A DNA stretch of 64,000 nucleotides from Eoetvoesiella caeni (lineage in GTDB: Bacteria > Pseudomonadota > Gammaproteobacteria > Burkholderiales > Burkholderiaceae_B): the NCBI RefSeq assembly GCF_003315175.1, contig NZ_QNRQ01000002.1, positions 338,666-402,665 of the forward strand, written 5' to 3'. This document shows positions 45,527 to 54,065 of this stretch, in pieces; the stretch's first letter is position 1, and the number at the start of each line of letters is the position of its first letter. Made by a program: the position numbers and the translations under genes. Below the pieces are notes generated by a model, which did not search any database, was not told the origin of the DNA, and worked only from the letters and a program-made list of their open reading frames with translations.

Positions 45527-46138
45527 TCAGGCGACGGCAAGCAGGGCTACGCCGTAGGCGGCTATGCCTGTGCCCGCTATGCGTGTAAGCCAGGCGGAGC
45601 GTTGCTTCAGGCTAAAGCCGGTGAACAGGCCGACCAGGTGCAATGCCAGGGTTGCAAGCATGAATCCGGCAATGAAATAGGCTGGGCTGCCAGCTTGCGG
45701 CAGTTCTGCACCGTGAGCCATGCCGTGGAATAAAGCAAAAAATCCGACCAGGGCTGCGCCCGCCCAGGCGGGCAACGTGGTGCGGCTGGCAACCAGCAGT
45801 CCCAACACCAGCAGGGAAGCCACGATGACGGGTTCTACGGCGGGCAGGTGCAGCCCTGCCATGCCGGCCAGCGCGCCCACCAGCAGCAGGCAAAGGAAAC
45901 ATGCCGGAGTCCACAGCGCCTGTCGCATGGTTTGGTGGCTTAATGCGCTCCAGAGGCCGACCGCCAGCATGGCAAGCAAATGGTCGACGCCGGTCAGGGG
46001 GTGCACCAGGCCCGAAATGAACATATTGGCGGAAACCTCGTGGCCTGGATGAGCCAGGGCGGCGCCGGAAACCAGGGCCGGAATGCAGGCGCGGGCGAGG
46101 AACGAGCTGGCTTTATGGATCAAAGTTGGGATGGACAT
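45527..46138 (-). CDS. ureJ: HupE/UreJ-type nickel transport or accessory membrane protein
   Basis: 203 aa with about six membrane segments and a cleavable-looking N-terminus. [34 protein letters not shown] holds the conserved HPxxGxDH motif of HupE/UreJ. It sits between ureA and ureB, a usual place for ureJ. Probably imports nickel for urease. Confidence 0.92.
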   Translation of the reverse strand: MSIPTLIHKASSFLARACIPALVSGAALAHPGHEVSANMFISGLVHPLTGVDHLLAMLAVGLWSALSHQTMRQALWTPACFLCLLLVGALAGMAGLHLPAVEPVIVASLLVLGLLVASRTTLPAWAGAALVGFFALFHGMAHGAELPQAGSPAYFIAGFMLATLALHLVGLFTGFSLKQRSAWLTRIAGTGIAAYGVALLAVA

Positions 46139-46171
46139 GGGAACTCCGGGTAAATGCGTTGCTTTTAATAT

Positions 46172-46474
46172 TCAGACAATGGGCTGGTGCACGGTGATGA
46201 GTTTCGTGCCGTCGGGGAAAGTAGCCTCGACCTGGATGTCGGAAATCATTTCCGCAACGCCTTCCATGACGTCGTCGCGGGTCAGTATCTTGGTGCCGTA
46301 GTGCATCAGTTCGGCAACGGTCCGGCCGTCCCGCGCGCCTTCCAGCAGCGCGGCAGTGATCAGTGCGATGGATTCCGGATAGTTGAGTTTTACTCCGCGG
46401 GCTTTGCGGCGTTCGGCAAGCAGTCCGGCGGTGAAGATCAAAAGTTTCTCTTTTTCGCGAGGTGACAATTCCAT
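46172..46474 (-). CDS. ureA: Urease gamma subunit
   Basis: 100 aa ([34 protein letters not shown]), complete, with [20 protein letters not shown] at the C-terminus. First structural subunit gene, 96 bases after ureD. Confidence 0.97.
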   Translation of the reverse strand: MELSPREKEKLLIFTAGLLAERRKARGVKLNYPESIALITAALLEGARDGRTVAELMHYGTKILTRDDVMEGVAEMISDIQVEATFPDGTKLITVHQPIV

Positions 46475-46570
46475 AGTCTATTCCTGTGGGGGCAAGGTAG
46501 GCCGCAATTTTTGCGTGCAGCCGACGCTTTGAATGTTGGTGTTATTGGTGTCGGCTTGAGCCAATGATAG

Positions 46571-47425
46571 TTAGGTAGTCCATAGCCGTAAAGGCACTGC
46601 CGGCGTGTTCATCAATAGCGGCCGCAACGCCGTCCATTGGGCTACAAGCAAGTTGCGGACGTCCTCCATATGGGTGCCCACGGCCCTGACTAAAATCAGC
46701 GCTTGCTCATGCTTTTGCGGCAAACAGGTAATACCGGCGCGCAGGCAGTCAGTCCAGGGCAGGGTGTCCGCCAATTGTTCGATGATGTCCTGGTCGGGGG
46801 CGGTACCGAAGCCCCACAAGGTGCCCATGGCGGAAAAGCCGTCCAGGCCGTTGGCGGCATGGCGCAGGCGGTCGCTTGCGCCAAGTTCTCCGGCATCTAT
46901 CCAGACCAGGCTGCCGTCCAGGTATACCTGCGTATTTAGCCCTATGCGGCCATTGTTCCAGTGGCCGTCGCTGTCGATGCTGCCCAACTGGGCCATTTCC
47001 CAGCCGATGGCGCTGGCGCCGGTTTGCAATTGGACATGGGTTGCGCTGTGTGCATCGGTGCCCTCGAAGTAGATGTTTTCCTGGGGCAGCCAGTCTATTC
47101 GGGCATCGCGAACAACATGGATGGTGGTGGTTTGGGACGCGTTGCGGCCGTTGGATTTATACCAGCGGGTTGCGCCGGGGGTGGCCAGGACGGCGTGGGC
47201 TTGTTGGCCGACATGAACGTCGATGGTGAGGACATCGCCGCCGGCAATGCCGGACGGCGGATGCAGGATGGCAACATGGCAGATGCCGGGGCCTTCTGGG
47301 TAGAGGGCCTTCTGGACCAGTAAAGGGCCTTCGTGCCAACGGTCGGCCAATACGGTCTTGTACTGCCCCTGGCTGGCAAATGAAAGGGCCAGACGGGCCT
47401 GCCATTCGTTCGCCATACCGTTCAT
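46571..47425 (-). CDS. ureD: Urease accessory protein UreD
   Basis: 284 aa. Typical UreD segments are YPEGPGICHVAILHPPSGIAGGDVLTIDVHV and TPGATRWYKSNG. It is the scaffold for nickel insertion. First gene of the ure operon. An ATG at 47416 is an alternative start. Confidence 0.95.
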   Translation of the reverse strand: MNGMANEWQARLALSFASQGQYKTVLADRWHEGPLLVQKALYPEGPGICHVAILHPPSGIAGGDVLTIDVHVGQQAHAVLATPGATRWYKSNGRNASQTTTIHVVRDARIDWLPQENIYFEGTDAHSATHVQLQTGASAIGWEMAQLGSIDSDGHWNNGRIGLNTQVYLDGSLVWIDAGELGASDRLRHAANGLDGFSAMGTLWGFGTAPDQDIIEQLADTLPWTDCLRAGITCLPQKHEQALILVRAVGTHMEDVRNLLVAQWTALRPLLMNTPAVPLRLWTT

Positions 47426-47470
47426 ATTCTATCTGCCAAAGTCCATAACTAGCAGATTTTAAACTGGAAA

Positions 47471-47968
47471 TCAGTTCTGGGCTGGAGGAAGGAAGACCTT
47501 CTGCAAGAGCCGCAGCAGCTCTAGGCGTTCGTGTTCGGCCAGTGGTTGCCGGCTGCCGGACCCTGGTCCATTTTCCGTTTTTTCCAGCGCGATTTCCGCC
47601 TTGGCGCACGCTGCGGCTCCGGTGGAGGTAAGCGCCAGGCTTTGCGAGCGCCGGTCCAGGGGGTTGCGCTGGCGCAGAAGCAGCCCGCCGGTTTCCATAC
47701 GGTCCAGCAGGGTTGCCAGATTGGGGGGGGAGATATTCAGGGTTGTGCCCAGACGTTTCTGATTGATGTCGGGGTTGGCCTTGATCAGCGAAAGTACGGT
47801 GAACTCCACCGGCCGCAAGGAATACTTGGCCAACTGCTTTTTGGTGACGGGCACCAGGGACAAATAAGCTTGCAAGCAGTTGTAGCCCAGCAGACCAAGC
47901 AGTACTTGCTGGTTTACCGGGTCTTGCGGCCGGGTTCGGGCGGGCTGTTTAGCTGGCGCGGCTGGCAT
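47471..47968 (-). CDS. MarR-family transcriptional regulator
   Basis: 165 aa. The winged-helix core reads LRPVEFTVLSLIKANPDINQKRLGTTLNISPPNLATLLDRMETGGLLLRQRNPLDRRSQSLALT, with the DRR wing motif. Its start lies 20 bases inside the acyl-CoA dehydrogenase gene, so it is read from the same transcript. It probably regulates that acyl-CoA degradation set and may also affect ureD, which starts 45 bases downstream. Confidence 0.9.
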   Translation of the reverse strand: MPAAPAKQPARTRPQDPVNQQVLLGLLGYNCLQAYLSLVPVTKKQLAKYSLRPVEFTVLSLIKANPDINQKRLGTTLNISPPNLATLLDRMETGGLLLRQRNPLDRRSQSLALTSTGAAACAKAEIALEKTENGPGSGSRQPLAEHERLELLRLLQKVFLPPAQN

Positions 47969-49766
47969 GGGCTATGGCGTTGCTGAGGTAGGCTGGGCGT
48001 TTGCCGGAAGCTGCTTCGTGCAGGCAGCCTTCGATAACCGATAGAAGTTGCTGCGTTTCGGGCAATACGAACGAATAGTAGTAGTCGGCCGTACTAAGTT
48101 TTTCCTGGTGAAAGGCGGGGTCGCTGTTGTGGTTCCGGTGCGCGGTGTCGGCCGCGCGCAGCCATAGCCAGGCAAGGGCGCAATGCCCGACCAGCCGCAG
48201 CATTTCAGAGGCGATGGTATAGGGCAGTTCCGGGTGGCTGGCCGAGGCTTTGGCGATGTCGCCGGCGCAATGGCGGATGCGTTGGGCCAGGCTTAGCAGT
48301 GTGCCGGCGTAATGCGCGAAGGGGCCGCTATGGTGCTGTTGCGCGGCGGTTTCGACGCCTTCAAGAAAGTGCTCCAAACGCTGGCCGCCGTCGCCAATGA
48401 TTTTGCGCATAAGCAAGTCGACGGCCTGGATTTCGTTGGTGCCTTCATACACCATGGTGATGCGCGCATCGCGCAGGTACTGCTCGATGCCGGTTTCAGA
48501 GATGTAGCCGTGGCCGCCATAAACCTGCAATGCCTGGCTGGCGCCCTGGAAGCCTTGCTCGGTAAGCATGGATTTGATGATGGGCGTCATCAGCGCAAGC
48601 TGTTCGTCGGCGGACTTACGCACGGCGGCGTCGGGGTGGTGCTCGGCGTTGTCCAGAAGCAGTGCGTTCCAGTAGGTAAGCATGCGGCCGCCTTCCAGGT
48701 AGGCGCGCTGCGTCATCAACAGCCGTTGTACTGCCGGGTGCATGATGATGGGATCGGCTGCTTCGCCCTTGCGTTCGGCCGGCCGGTTGACCGCGCGCAT
48801 TTGCAGTCGCTCCTGCGCATAGGCCAGCGAGTTCTGGTACGAAGTTTCGGCAATGGCTACGCCGTTGATGCCGACAGCCAGGCGTGCGGCGTTCATCATC
48901 ACGAACATGGCGGCCAGGCCATGGTTAGGTTCACCCACCAGCCAGCCGCGCGCCTGGTCGAACTGCATACTGCAGGTCGGGCTGCCGTGTATGCCCATTT
49001 TGTGTTCGATGCCCGTGCATTGAACGGCATTGCGTTCGCCCAGAGCTTCGTCCTGAGGAAGGAACTTGGGCACCAGAAATAACGAAATGCCTTTGCTGCC
49101 TGCCGGCGCGTCGGGCAGGCGGGCCAATACGAGATGGACGATGTTATCGGTCATGTCCTGCTCGCCGCCCGAGATGAAAATTTTATTGCCTGAAATCAGA
49201 TAAGAGCCGTCAGGCTGCGGTACGGCCTTGGTGCGCAGCAAACCCAGGTCGCTGCCGGCATTGGCTTCGGTCAGGCACATGGTGGCCAGCCATTCGCCGC
49301 TGATTATTTTAGGAAGATAGCGGGTTTTGAGTTCAACAGAGGCATGCCGGTGCAGGCAGGCGTAAGCGCCGTGCAGCAGCCCCGGAAACATGGTCCAGGC
49401 ATGATTGGTGGCGCTGAGCATTTCGTACAGAACGCTATTCAGGGTATTGGGCAAACCCTGGCCACCGTATTCAGGGTCGCAAGCCAGCGCGGGCCAGCCG
49501 GCTTCGCAGAACTGCCGGTAGGCGGCGGCAAATCCGGTGGGAGTCTTGACCTTGCCTTCGGCGTATTGGGCGCCTTCCCGGTCGCCGACGGCGTTCAGCG
49601 GGAACAATACTTCGCTGGCAAAGCGCCCGGCCTCTTCGACTACTTGCAGCATAAGGCCGTCGTCTATTTCGGCAAAAGCCGGGATTTGGTTCAAGACTTC
49701 AGTCGCGTTCAAAAGGTCGGACAGGACGAACTGAATATCCTTGAGCGGCGGTTGGTAGGTGAACAT
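47949..49766 (-). CDS. Acyl-CoA dehydrogenase, long (about 600 aa) form
   Basis: 605 aa. FAD-binding signature CLTEANAGSDLGLLRTKAV, the segment ISGNKIFISGGEQDM, and the C-terminal catalytic region YGGHGYISETGIEQYLRDARITMVYEGTNEIQ. The extra C-terminal domain (about residues 470-600) is the one typical of this longer family. It oxidises an acyl-CoA with electron transfer flavoprotein as acceptor. Chain length unknown. Confidence 0.93.
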   Translation of the reverse strand: MFTYQPPLKDIQFVLSDLLNATEVLNQIPAFAEIDDGLMLQVVEEAGRFASEVLFPLNAVGDREGAQYAEGKVKTPTGFAAAYRQFCEAGWPALACDPEYGGQGLPNTLNSVLYEMLSATNHAWTMFPGLLHGAYACLHRHASVELKTRYLPKIISGEWLATMCLTEANAGSDLGLLRTKAVPQPDGSYLISGNKIFISGGEQDMTDNIVHLVLARLPDAPAGSKGISLFLVPKFLPQDEALGERNAVQCTGIEHKMGIHGSPTCSMQFDQARGWLVGEPNHGLAAMFVMMNAARLAVGINGVAIAETSYQNSLAYAQERLQMRAVNRPAERKGEAADPIIMHPAVQRLLMTQRAYLEGGRMLTYWNALLLDNAEHHPDAAVRKSADEQLALMTPIIKSMLTEQGFQGASQALQVYGGHGYISETGIEQYLRDARITMVYEGTNEIQAVDLLMRKIIGDGGQRLEHFLEGVETAAQQHHSGPFAHYAGTLLSLAQRIRHCAGDIAKASASHPELPYTIASEMLRLVGHCALAWLWLRAADTAHRNHNSDPAFHQEKLSTADYYYSFVLPETQQLLSVIEGCLHEAASGKRPAYLSNAIAHASRAS

Positions 49767-49886
49767 TAGGCAAGACTCCGGCGGTATAGGCGTTATGTAT
49801 GGGCGGCGAGGCAGGACAGCGAGGGGCGGTTGTTCCGGCGCCAGCGTGCGGTGCAGTGTTGTGCGTTGCGTTGGACGTAGGCTTGC

Positions 49887-50678
49887 TCAGGAAGGCTTGA
49901 ACTGGACCTTGTTTTTCTTGCCTTGCAAAAATTGCGCCAGCAGGTCCAGTGTGGCTGGGTCGGTCTGAGCGACCGCAGCCATCAGTGATTCGGTGGCAAG
50001 GCCGTCTTGTATGGATTGATCGGCAATGCGCGGCAGCATGTGCATGACCCCGTAGTTGGTCATGGCGGCATTGGTGGCAATGCTTTCAGCCAGCTCCATG
50101 GCCTTGGCCAGGCCCTGGCCGTTGCCGACCGAGTATTGCGAGATGCCGATCTGGTGCCCTTCTTGCGCGTTCAGCACCCGGCCGGTAAGCATCAGGTCGG
50201 ACATGCGGGCAACGCCGATAAGGCGCGAAATGCGCACCGAGCCGCCGCCACCGACAAACAGGCCGCGCTTGCCTTCGGGCAGGGCATAAAACGCGGACTC
50301 TTCGGCCACGCGTATATGGGCGGCCGAGGCCAGCTCAAACCCGCCGCCCACGACGGCGCCGTGCAGAACGGCGATAACGGGCGCACGCCCGAATTGAACA
50401 TGCTCGAATGCCGCATGCCACATGCGCGAGTGCAGCACGGATTGGGGTACCGTGTGGGCCGAGACTTCGGAAAGGTCCAGTCCAGCGCAAAAGTGGTCGC
50501 CTTCGCCGTACAACACAATGGCTTTGACGGATTCGGGCATGGACTCGAAACAAGCCTTGATGGCCATGACCAGGTCTTCGTTCAACGCGTTGCGTTTATT
50601 GGGCCGGGTAATACGCACCTGGGCGACGGCGCCGATGTGCTTGACGGACAGGAGATGAGAATAATCGGGCTGGCTCAT
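49887..50678 (-). CDS. Enoyl-CoA hydratase/isomerase family protein
   Basis: 263 aa crotonase. The oxyanion-hole motif HFCAGLDLSEV and the GAVVGGGFELASAAHIRVAEESAFYALPEGKRGLFVGGGGSVRI region are present, and both glutamate positions are conserved. It precedes the acyl-CoA dehydrogenase by 120 bases and would carry out the next beta-oxidation step. Confidence 0.9.
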   Translation of the reverse strand: MSQPDYSHLLSVKHIGAVAQVRITRPNKRNALNEDLVMAIKACFESMPESVKAIVLYGEGDHFCAGLDLSEVSAHTVPQSVLHSRMWHAAFEHVQFGRAPVIAVLHGAVVGGGFELASAAHIRVAEESAFYALPEGKRGLFVGGGGSVRISRLIGVARMSDLMLTGRVLNAQEGHQIGISQYSVGNGQGLAKAMELAESIATNAAMTNYGVMHMLPRIADQSIQDGLATESLMAAVAQTDPATLDLLAQFLQGKKNKVQFKPS

Positions 50679-50725
50679 GATGGCTGGATTCGCGAAAAGG
50701 GGATGGGAGATGAATTTAGTTATTA

Positions 50726-50737
50726 AACATAATTGTT
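50726..50737. promoter_or_regulatory. Candidate operator upstream of the enoyl-CoA hydratase gene
   Basis: AACATAATTGTT, with half-sites AACA and TGTT, in a very AT-rich stretch (50716-50755) 48 bases upstream of the gene start. Its size and position suit a MarR-type operator. This is only suggestive. Confidence 0.3.
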
Positions 50738-50851
50738 ATTGATTATAAATAGTTGGGAAGAATAAGCAAGAGGAAAAGAGCGGGACGCGCGGCGGCTGCG
50801 GTTGCGGAGTGGGCACTTGCGCTACATGCAATGTAGGGATCTTTCAGATTG

Positions 50852-50883
50852 AAAAAGCGCCCGGCCGGTGTTGGCGCGGGCGC
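50852..50883 (-). terminator. Terminator after the cupin gene
   Basis: gcgcccg (50857-50863) pairs with cgggcgc (50877-50883). On the minus strand it is followed by TTTTTC. It lies 50 bases past the cupin stop. Confidence 0.75.
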
Positions 50884-50932
50884 CAGGTGTACTTATATAG
50901 GGATCTGCGGTACTGACAGCCACTATGGCTTT

Positions 50933-51466
50933 TTACCGGAACAGGGTGTCGACGTAGTCTGCGCCGATGCCGACTTTTTCGTAATGTTCGCGGCACATTT
51001 TGATGTAGTCGTGCACGTCGAAATAGCCGTCGGCTTCGCCTTTGTCGTCAAGCCAGATCAATGGGCCTTTGACGATGAAAAAGGTCTTCATGGGGTCTTT
51101 GTGTTCGTAGGCAACCAGGGTGTGGCCTTCGCCCGGGGTTTCATAGACGAAGTCGCCGGCGGTGGCTGTCCAGTCATGTTCAAGATAGCCCCATTTGCCC
51201 GAGATGGTGTAGGCGAAAACCTCGTGCGGATGGTAGTGGCGGTTGACCAGCCCGGCGGATTTGGCCATGAGGATGTCGGCCCATTTGTTTTGGGTGGGCG
51301 AGATCCACAGGGGGCGGGACGATACTGTGTCGGAAAACGGTACGTAATACCGCTCGTCGTCGGTGGGGGCGTTGGCTATGTAAGCTTCAGGCAGGGCGTC
51401 TGGTTTGAAGACATTGGCAATGGCGGGAATGTCTTTCCAAAATTCGGTGGTAGGCGCGTCGGCCAT
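50933..51466 (-). CDS. Cupin dioxygenase, 2,4'-dihydroxyacetophenone dioxygenase-like
   Basis: 177 aa from the ATG at 51466, with ribosome binding site AAGGAGATCATC. A double-stranded beta-helix with metal ligands in NRHYHPHEVFAYTISGKWGYLEHDW and a later His in GEGHTLVAYEH. The length and overall pattern recall the small cupin dioxygenases that cleave dihydroxyacetophenone or diketones. The family is clear. The substrate is not. Confidence 0.7.
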   Translation of the reverse strand: MADAPTTEFWKDIPAIANVFKPDALPEAYIANAPTDDERYYVPFSDTVSSRPLWISPTQNKWADILMAKSAGLVNRHYHPHEVFAYTISGKWGYLEHDWTATAGDFVYETPGEGHTLVAYEHKDPMKTFFIVKGPLIWLDDKGEADGYFDVHDYIKMCREHYEKVGIGADYVDTLFR

Positions 51467-51817
51467 GATGATCTCCTTGCAATGAAAACAGCGCGCGATA
51501 CGAAGGAGTATCACGCTTGAGCGTCTGGTCTGCTCGCGGACACATAAGCTTAGCGCATACTGAGTTTTACAGTGAGATACATTTTTATATATGCAGGCCG
51601 GCGCGCATCGGTGGTGCCCGATTGCCGATGCAATCCGATCGAATCGTGATATTTCCAAGATTTCCGTGGCTTATGGCTTATTTGCCGATACAGAAGGATT
51701 GATTGAGTCGTATCTTTCGGATCATCTCTTGCCGCCTGGCTTGCCAGAATGGGCGTAAATGGGTTTCCAAATGGAATGTGGGGATTTTTGGGTGTAAACG
51801 GGTGTACTATTGGTTGC
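51467..51817. other. Intergenic region holding the left island boundary
   Basis: 350 bases without a supported gene: the upstream region of the cupin gene (minus), then the distal att-like repeat at 51678-51695, then about 120 bases of island DNA before the Fic gene. Host DNA ends and island DNA begins at the repeat. Confidence 0.6.
51678..51695. repeat. Distal attachment-site repeat of the mnmE island
   Basis: On the minus strand: TTCTGTATCGGCAAATAA. It matches the last 18 bases of mnmE (57816-57833, TTCTGTATCGGGAAGTGA) at 15 of 18 positions and in the same orientation. It bounds a 6.1-kb segment whose other end carries integrase remains. Confidence 0.75.
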
Positions 51818-52867
51818 ATGATTCGCACCGACTCTCTCCAGATCTCCCCGGAAATCCTCGGCCTGATCGCCGGCATCGACGAATTCAAGGGCGCCTGGCG
51901 CGCCCTGGGCACGCTGGCGCCTGACCGGCTGTCGGCATTGCGACGGGTTGCCACCATCGAGAGCATCGGTTCCTCGACACGGATCGAGGGCAGCAGACTG
52001 TCGGACCGTGAAGTCGAACGCCTGCTCTCCAACCTGCAGATCAAGTCCTTCGAGACCCGCGACGAACAGGAAGTGGCGGGTTATGCCGAAGTCATGGAGC
52101 TGGTGTTCTCGTCCTGGCAGGACATTGCACTGACCGAGAACCACATCCGGCAGTTGCACCGCGACCTGTTGACCCACAGCGACAAAGACGCCTGGCATCG
52201 CGGCAACTACAAAACCACCACCAACAGCGTCGCGGCATTCGATGAAGATGGCAAGCCGCTTGGTGTGGTGTTCGAGACTGCAACGCCTTTCGATACGCCA
52301 CGCCTGATGGCCGAATTGGTGGCCTGGTTCAACGAGGAACGCAGCCGTGGACGCCTGCATCCATTGCTGTTGATCGGCATCTGGGTCGTGGTGTTTCTGG
52401 AGATCCACCCCTTTCAGGACGGCAATGGTCGCCTGAGCCGGGTGCTGACCACATTGCTGCTGTTGCAGGCCGGCTATGCCTACGTGCCTTACAGCTCGCT
52501 GGAAAGCGTGATCGAGCAGAACAAGGAAGCCTACTACCTGGCGCTGCGCCAGACACAAGGCAGTATCCGCAGCAACGCGCCGAACTGGCAGCCTTGGCTG
52601 GTGTTCTTCCTGCGCGCACTGTCCCAGCAGGTACGTCGCCTGGAGCGCAAGGTCGAGCGCGAGAAGCTGGTGTTGGCCAAGCTGCCGGACCTGGCATTGC
52701 AGATCGTCGAATTCACGCGCGAGCACGGCCGTATCACCATGGCCGAAGCCATCCGCCTGACCGGCGGCAACCGCAACACGCTCAAACAGCACTTCCGTAC
52801 GCTGGTGGAGCAGGGGCATTTGCTCCAGCAGGGGGGCGGGCGTGGGACGTGGTACGAGTTGCGCTGA
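51818..52867 (+). CDS. Fic domain protein, class II with N-terminal autoinhibitory motif
   Basis: 349 aa from the ATG at 51818. The active-site motif HPFQDGNGRLSR (about residues 197-208) matches HxFx(D/E)GNGRxxR in full, so AMP transfer should be possible. The inhibitory motif (S/T)xxxE(G/N) is seen as STRIEG (residues 53-58), before the Fic fold, which makes it class II. The C-terminus (about 295-349) looks like a winged helix (ITMAEAIRLTGGNRNTLKQHFRTLVEQGHL). First island gene, 42 bases before the next. Probably a stress or defence effector; targets unknown. Confidence 0.9.
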   Translation: MIRTDSLQISPEILGLIAGIDEFKGAWRALGTLAPDRLSALRRVATIESIGSSTRIEGSRLSDREVERLLSNLQIKSFETRDEQEVAGYAEVMELVFSSWQDIALTENHIRQLHRDLLTHSDKDAWHRGNYKTTTNSVAAFDEDGKPLGVVFETATPFDTPRLMAELVAWFNEERSRGRLHPLLLIGIWVVVFLEIHPFQDGNGRLSRVLTTLLLLQAGYAYVPYSSLESVIEQNKEAYYLALRQTQGSIRSNAPNWQPWLVFFLRALSQQVRRLERKVEREKLVLAKLPDLALQIVEFTREHGRITMAEAIRLTGGNRNTLKQHFRTLVEQGHLLQQGGGRGTWYELR

Positions 52868-52909
52868 GTTGCCTGCCAAATCCAGAAAGATCCATCGGAC
52901 ATCAGTATC

Positions 52910-54055
52910 ATGAGTGAATACCAATACTACGAATTCGCGGCCATCGACAGGCCGTTGACCCGTACCGAGATGGCCGAACTTCGCGCTGTCTCCACTCGCG
53001 CCGTCATCATGCCCGCCAGCTTCACCAATCACTATGAGTGGGGCGATCTCAAGGCCGATCCTGCCGAATGGATGCGGCGCTATTTCGATGCCTTTGTCTA
53101 TTTGGCCAATTGGTGCAGTTGTCATGTGTCGCTGCGACTGCCGAAGGCCGTTTTTCGCAACGCCGAGCTGGATGCCTTCACCCGTTCGGCTGCGCTGTCG
53201 GTTGAATCCAGCGATTCGCACTGGATCGTCAGTTGGATGCTGGAGGAAAGCGAGGATTGTGACCGCTTTGCCGAAGACGACGGCAGTGGTTGGATGCGCA
53301 GGTTGATTCCCTTGCGAGATGAGTTGATGCGCGGCGATTTGCGGCCTCTGTACCTGGGCTGGTTGGCTGCTGGCAATGCCTTGCACGATGACGTGCTGGA
53401 GCCGGAAGTGCCTTGTGGGTTGGCCGACCTCTCGCCAGCGCAGCAGGCCTTGGTCGAGTTTCTGGAAATCGACCCGGATCTGCTTGAAGCCGCCAGCATG
53501 AACAGTGCCGCGGCCACTTCGTTGCACGACGAAACGCTGCCAATATCCACCTGGCTGGATACCTGGCAGACAGCGGATATGGAGGACGTGCTCAAGACAA
53601 TTGCATTGGGTCGGGGCCAGGAGGCGGAACGCCAGGTAAAGTCGCGCTACGCGGCCTGGCTCAAGGCACAACGCCCGGCATCTTCGGGGGCCGCCCGACG
53701 CCAAGTGGCGGAACTGCGAGAACTGGCGCAATCGGCTGCCGCAGCCAGGCGGGCTCGCGAAGCCCAGGCTCATGCAAAACGCGAGGCGGAACGGCGCCAG
53801 AAACGCGAGGCCGAATTACGCCGGATCATGGACTCGCCGGACAAATACTGGAAAGCGGCAAGTGAACAGGCATCTCGCGGCAGTGCATCCGGCTACGAAA
53901 AAACGGTCAGTCTGCTGAAGGTGCTTGCCGAAGGGTATGCGTTGGTTGCCGGCCCAGACGCCTTCGATCGCCAGTTGCGGCGCTTTCTTGTCCCTCACGC
54001 CAAGCGGGCGGCACTGCTGCGTCGCCTGGCCGAAGCGGGCTTGTGGTCAGGATAA
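52910..54055 (+). CDS. Coiled-coil protein of unknown function, partner of the primase-helicase
   Basis: 381 aa. I do not recognise a domain. The N-terminal two thirds look globular (several Trp: YEWGDLKADPAEWMRRY, NWCSCHVSL, HWIVSWMLEES). Residues about 260-310 are rich in Ala, Arg, Glu and Lys and should form a long charged coiled coil (RRAREAQAHAKREAERRQKREAELRRIMD). The C-terminus is helical. It ends 10 bases before the primase-helicase start, so the two are almost surely cotranslated. A scaffold or sensor in the same system is a reasonable guess. Confidence 0.7.
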   Translation: MSEYQYYEFAAIDRPLTRTEMAELRAVSTRAVIMPASFTNHYEWGDLKADPAEWMRRYFDAFVYLANWCSCHVSLRLPKAVFRNAELDAFTRSAALSVESSDSHWIVSWMLEESEDCDRFAEDDGSGWMRRLIPLRDELMRGDLRPLYLGWLAAGNALHDDVLEPEVPCGLADLSPAQQALVEFLEIDPDLLEAASMNSAAATSLHDETLPISTWLDTWQTADMEDVLKTIALGRGQEAERQVKSRYAAWLKAQRPASSGAARRQVAELRELAQSAAAARRAREAQAHAKREAERRQKREAELRRIMDSPDKYWKAASEQASRGSASGYEKTVSLLKVLAEGYALVAGPDAFDRQLRRFLVPHAKRAALLRRLAEAGLWSG

Positions 54056-54065
54056 AGCGCAGGCG

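Noticed and set aside
51722-53773. A 683-codon minus-strand frame across the Fic gene and its neighbour
   Set aside because: It is antisense to two well-supported genes, crosses the island boundary region and reads as low-complexity Gln/Arg/His sequence.
53925-54065. Upstream start for the primase-helicase
   Set aside because: It lies inside the preceding gene in another frame. The ATG at 54066 follows that gene by 10 bases and begins the recognisable coiled coil.
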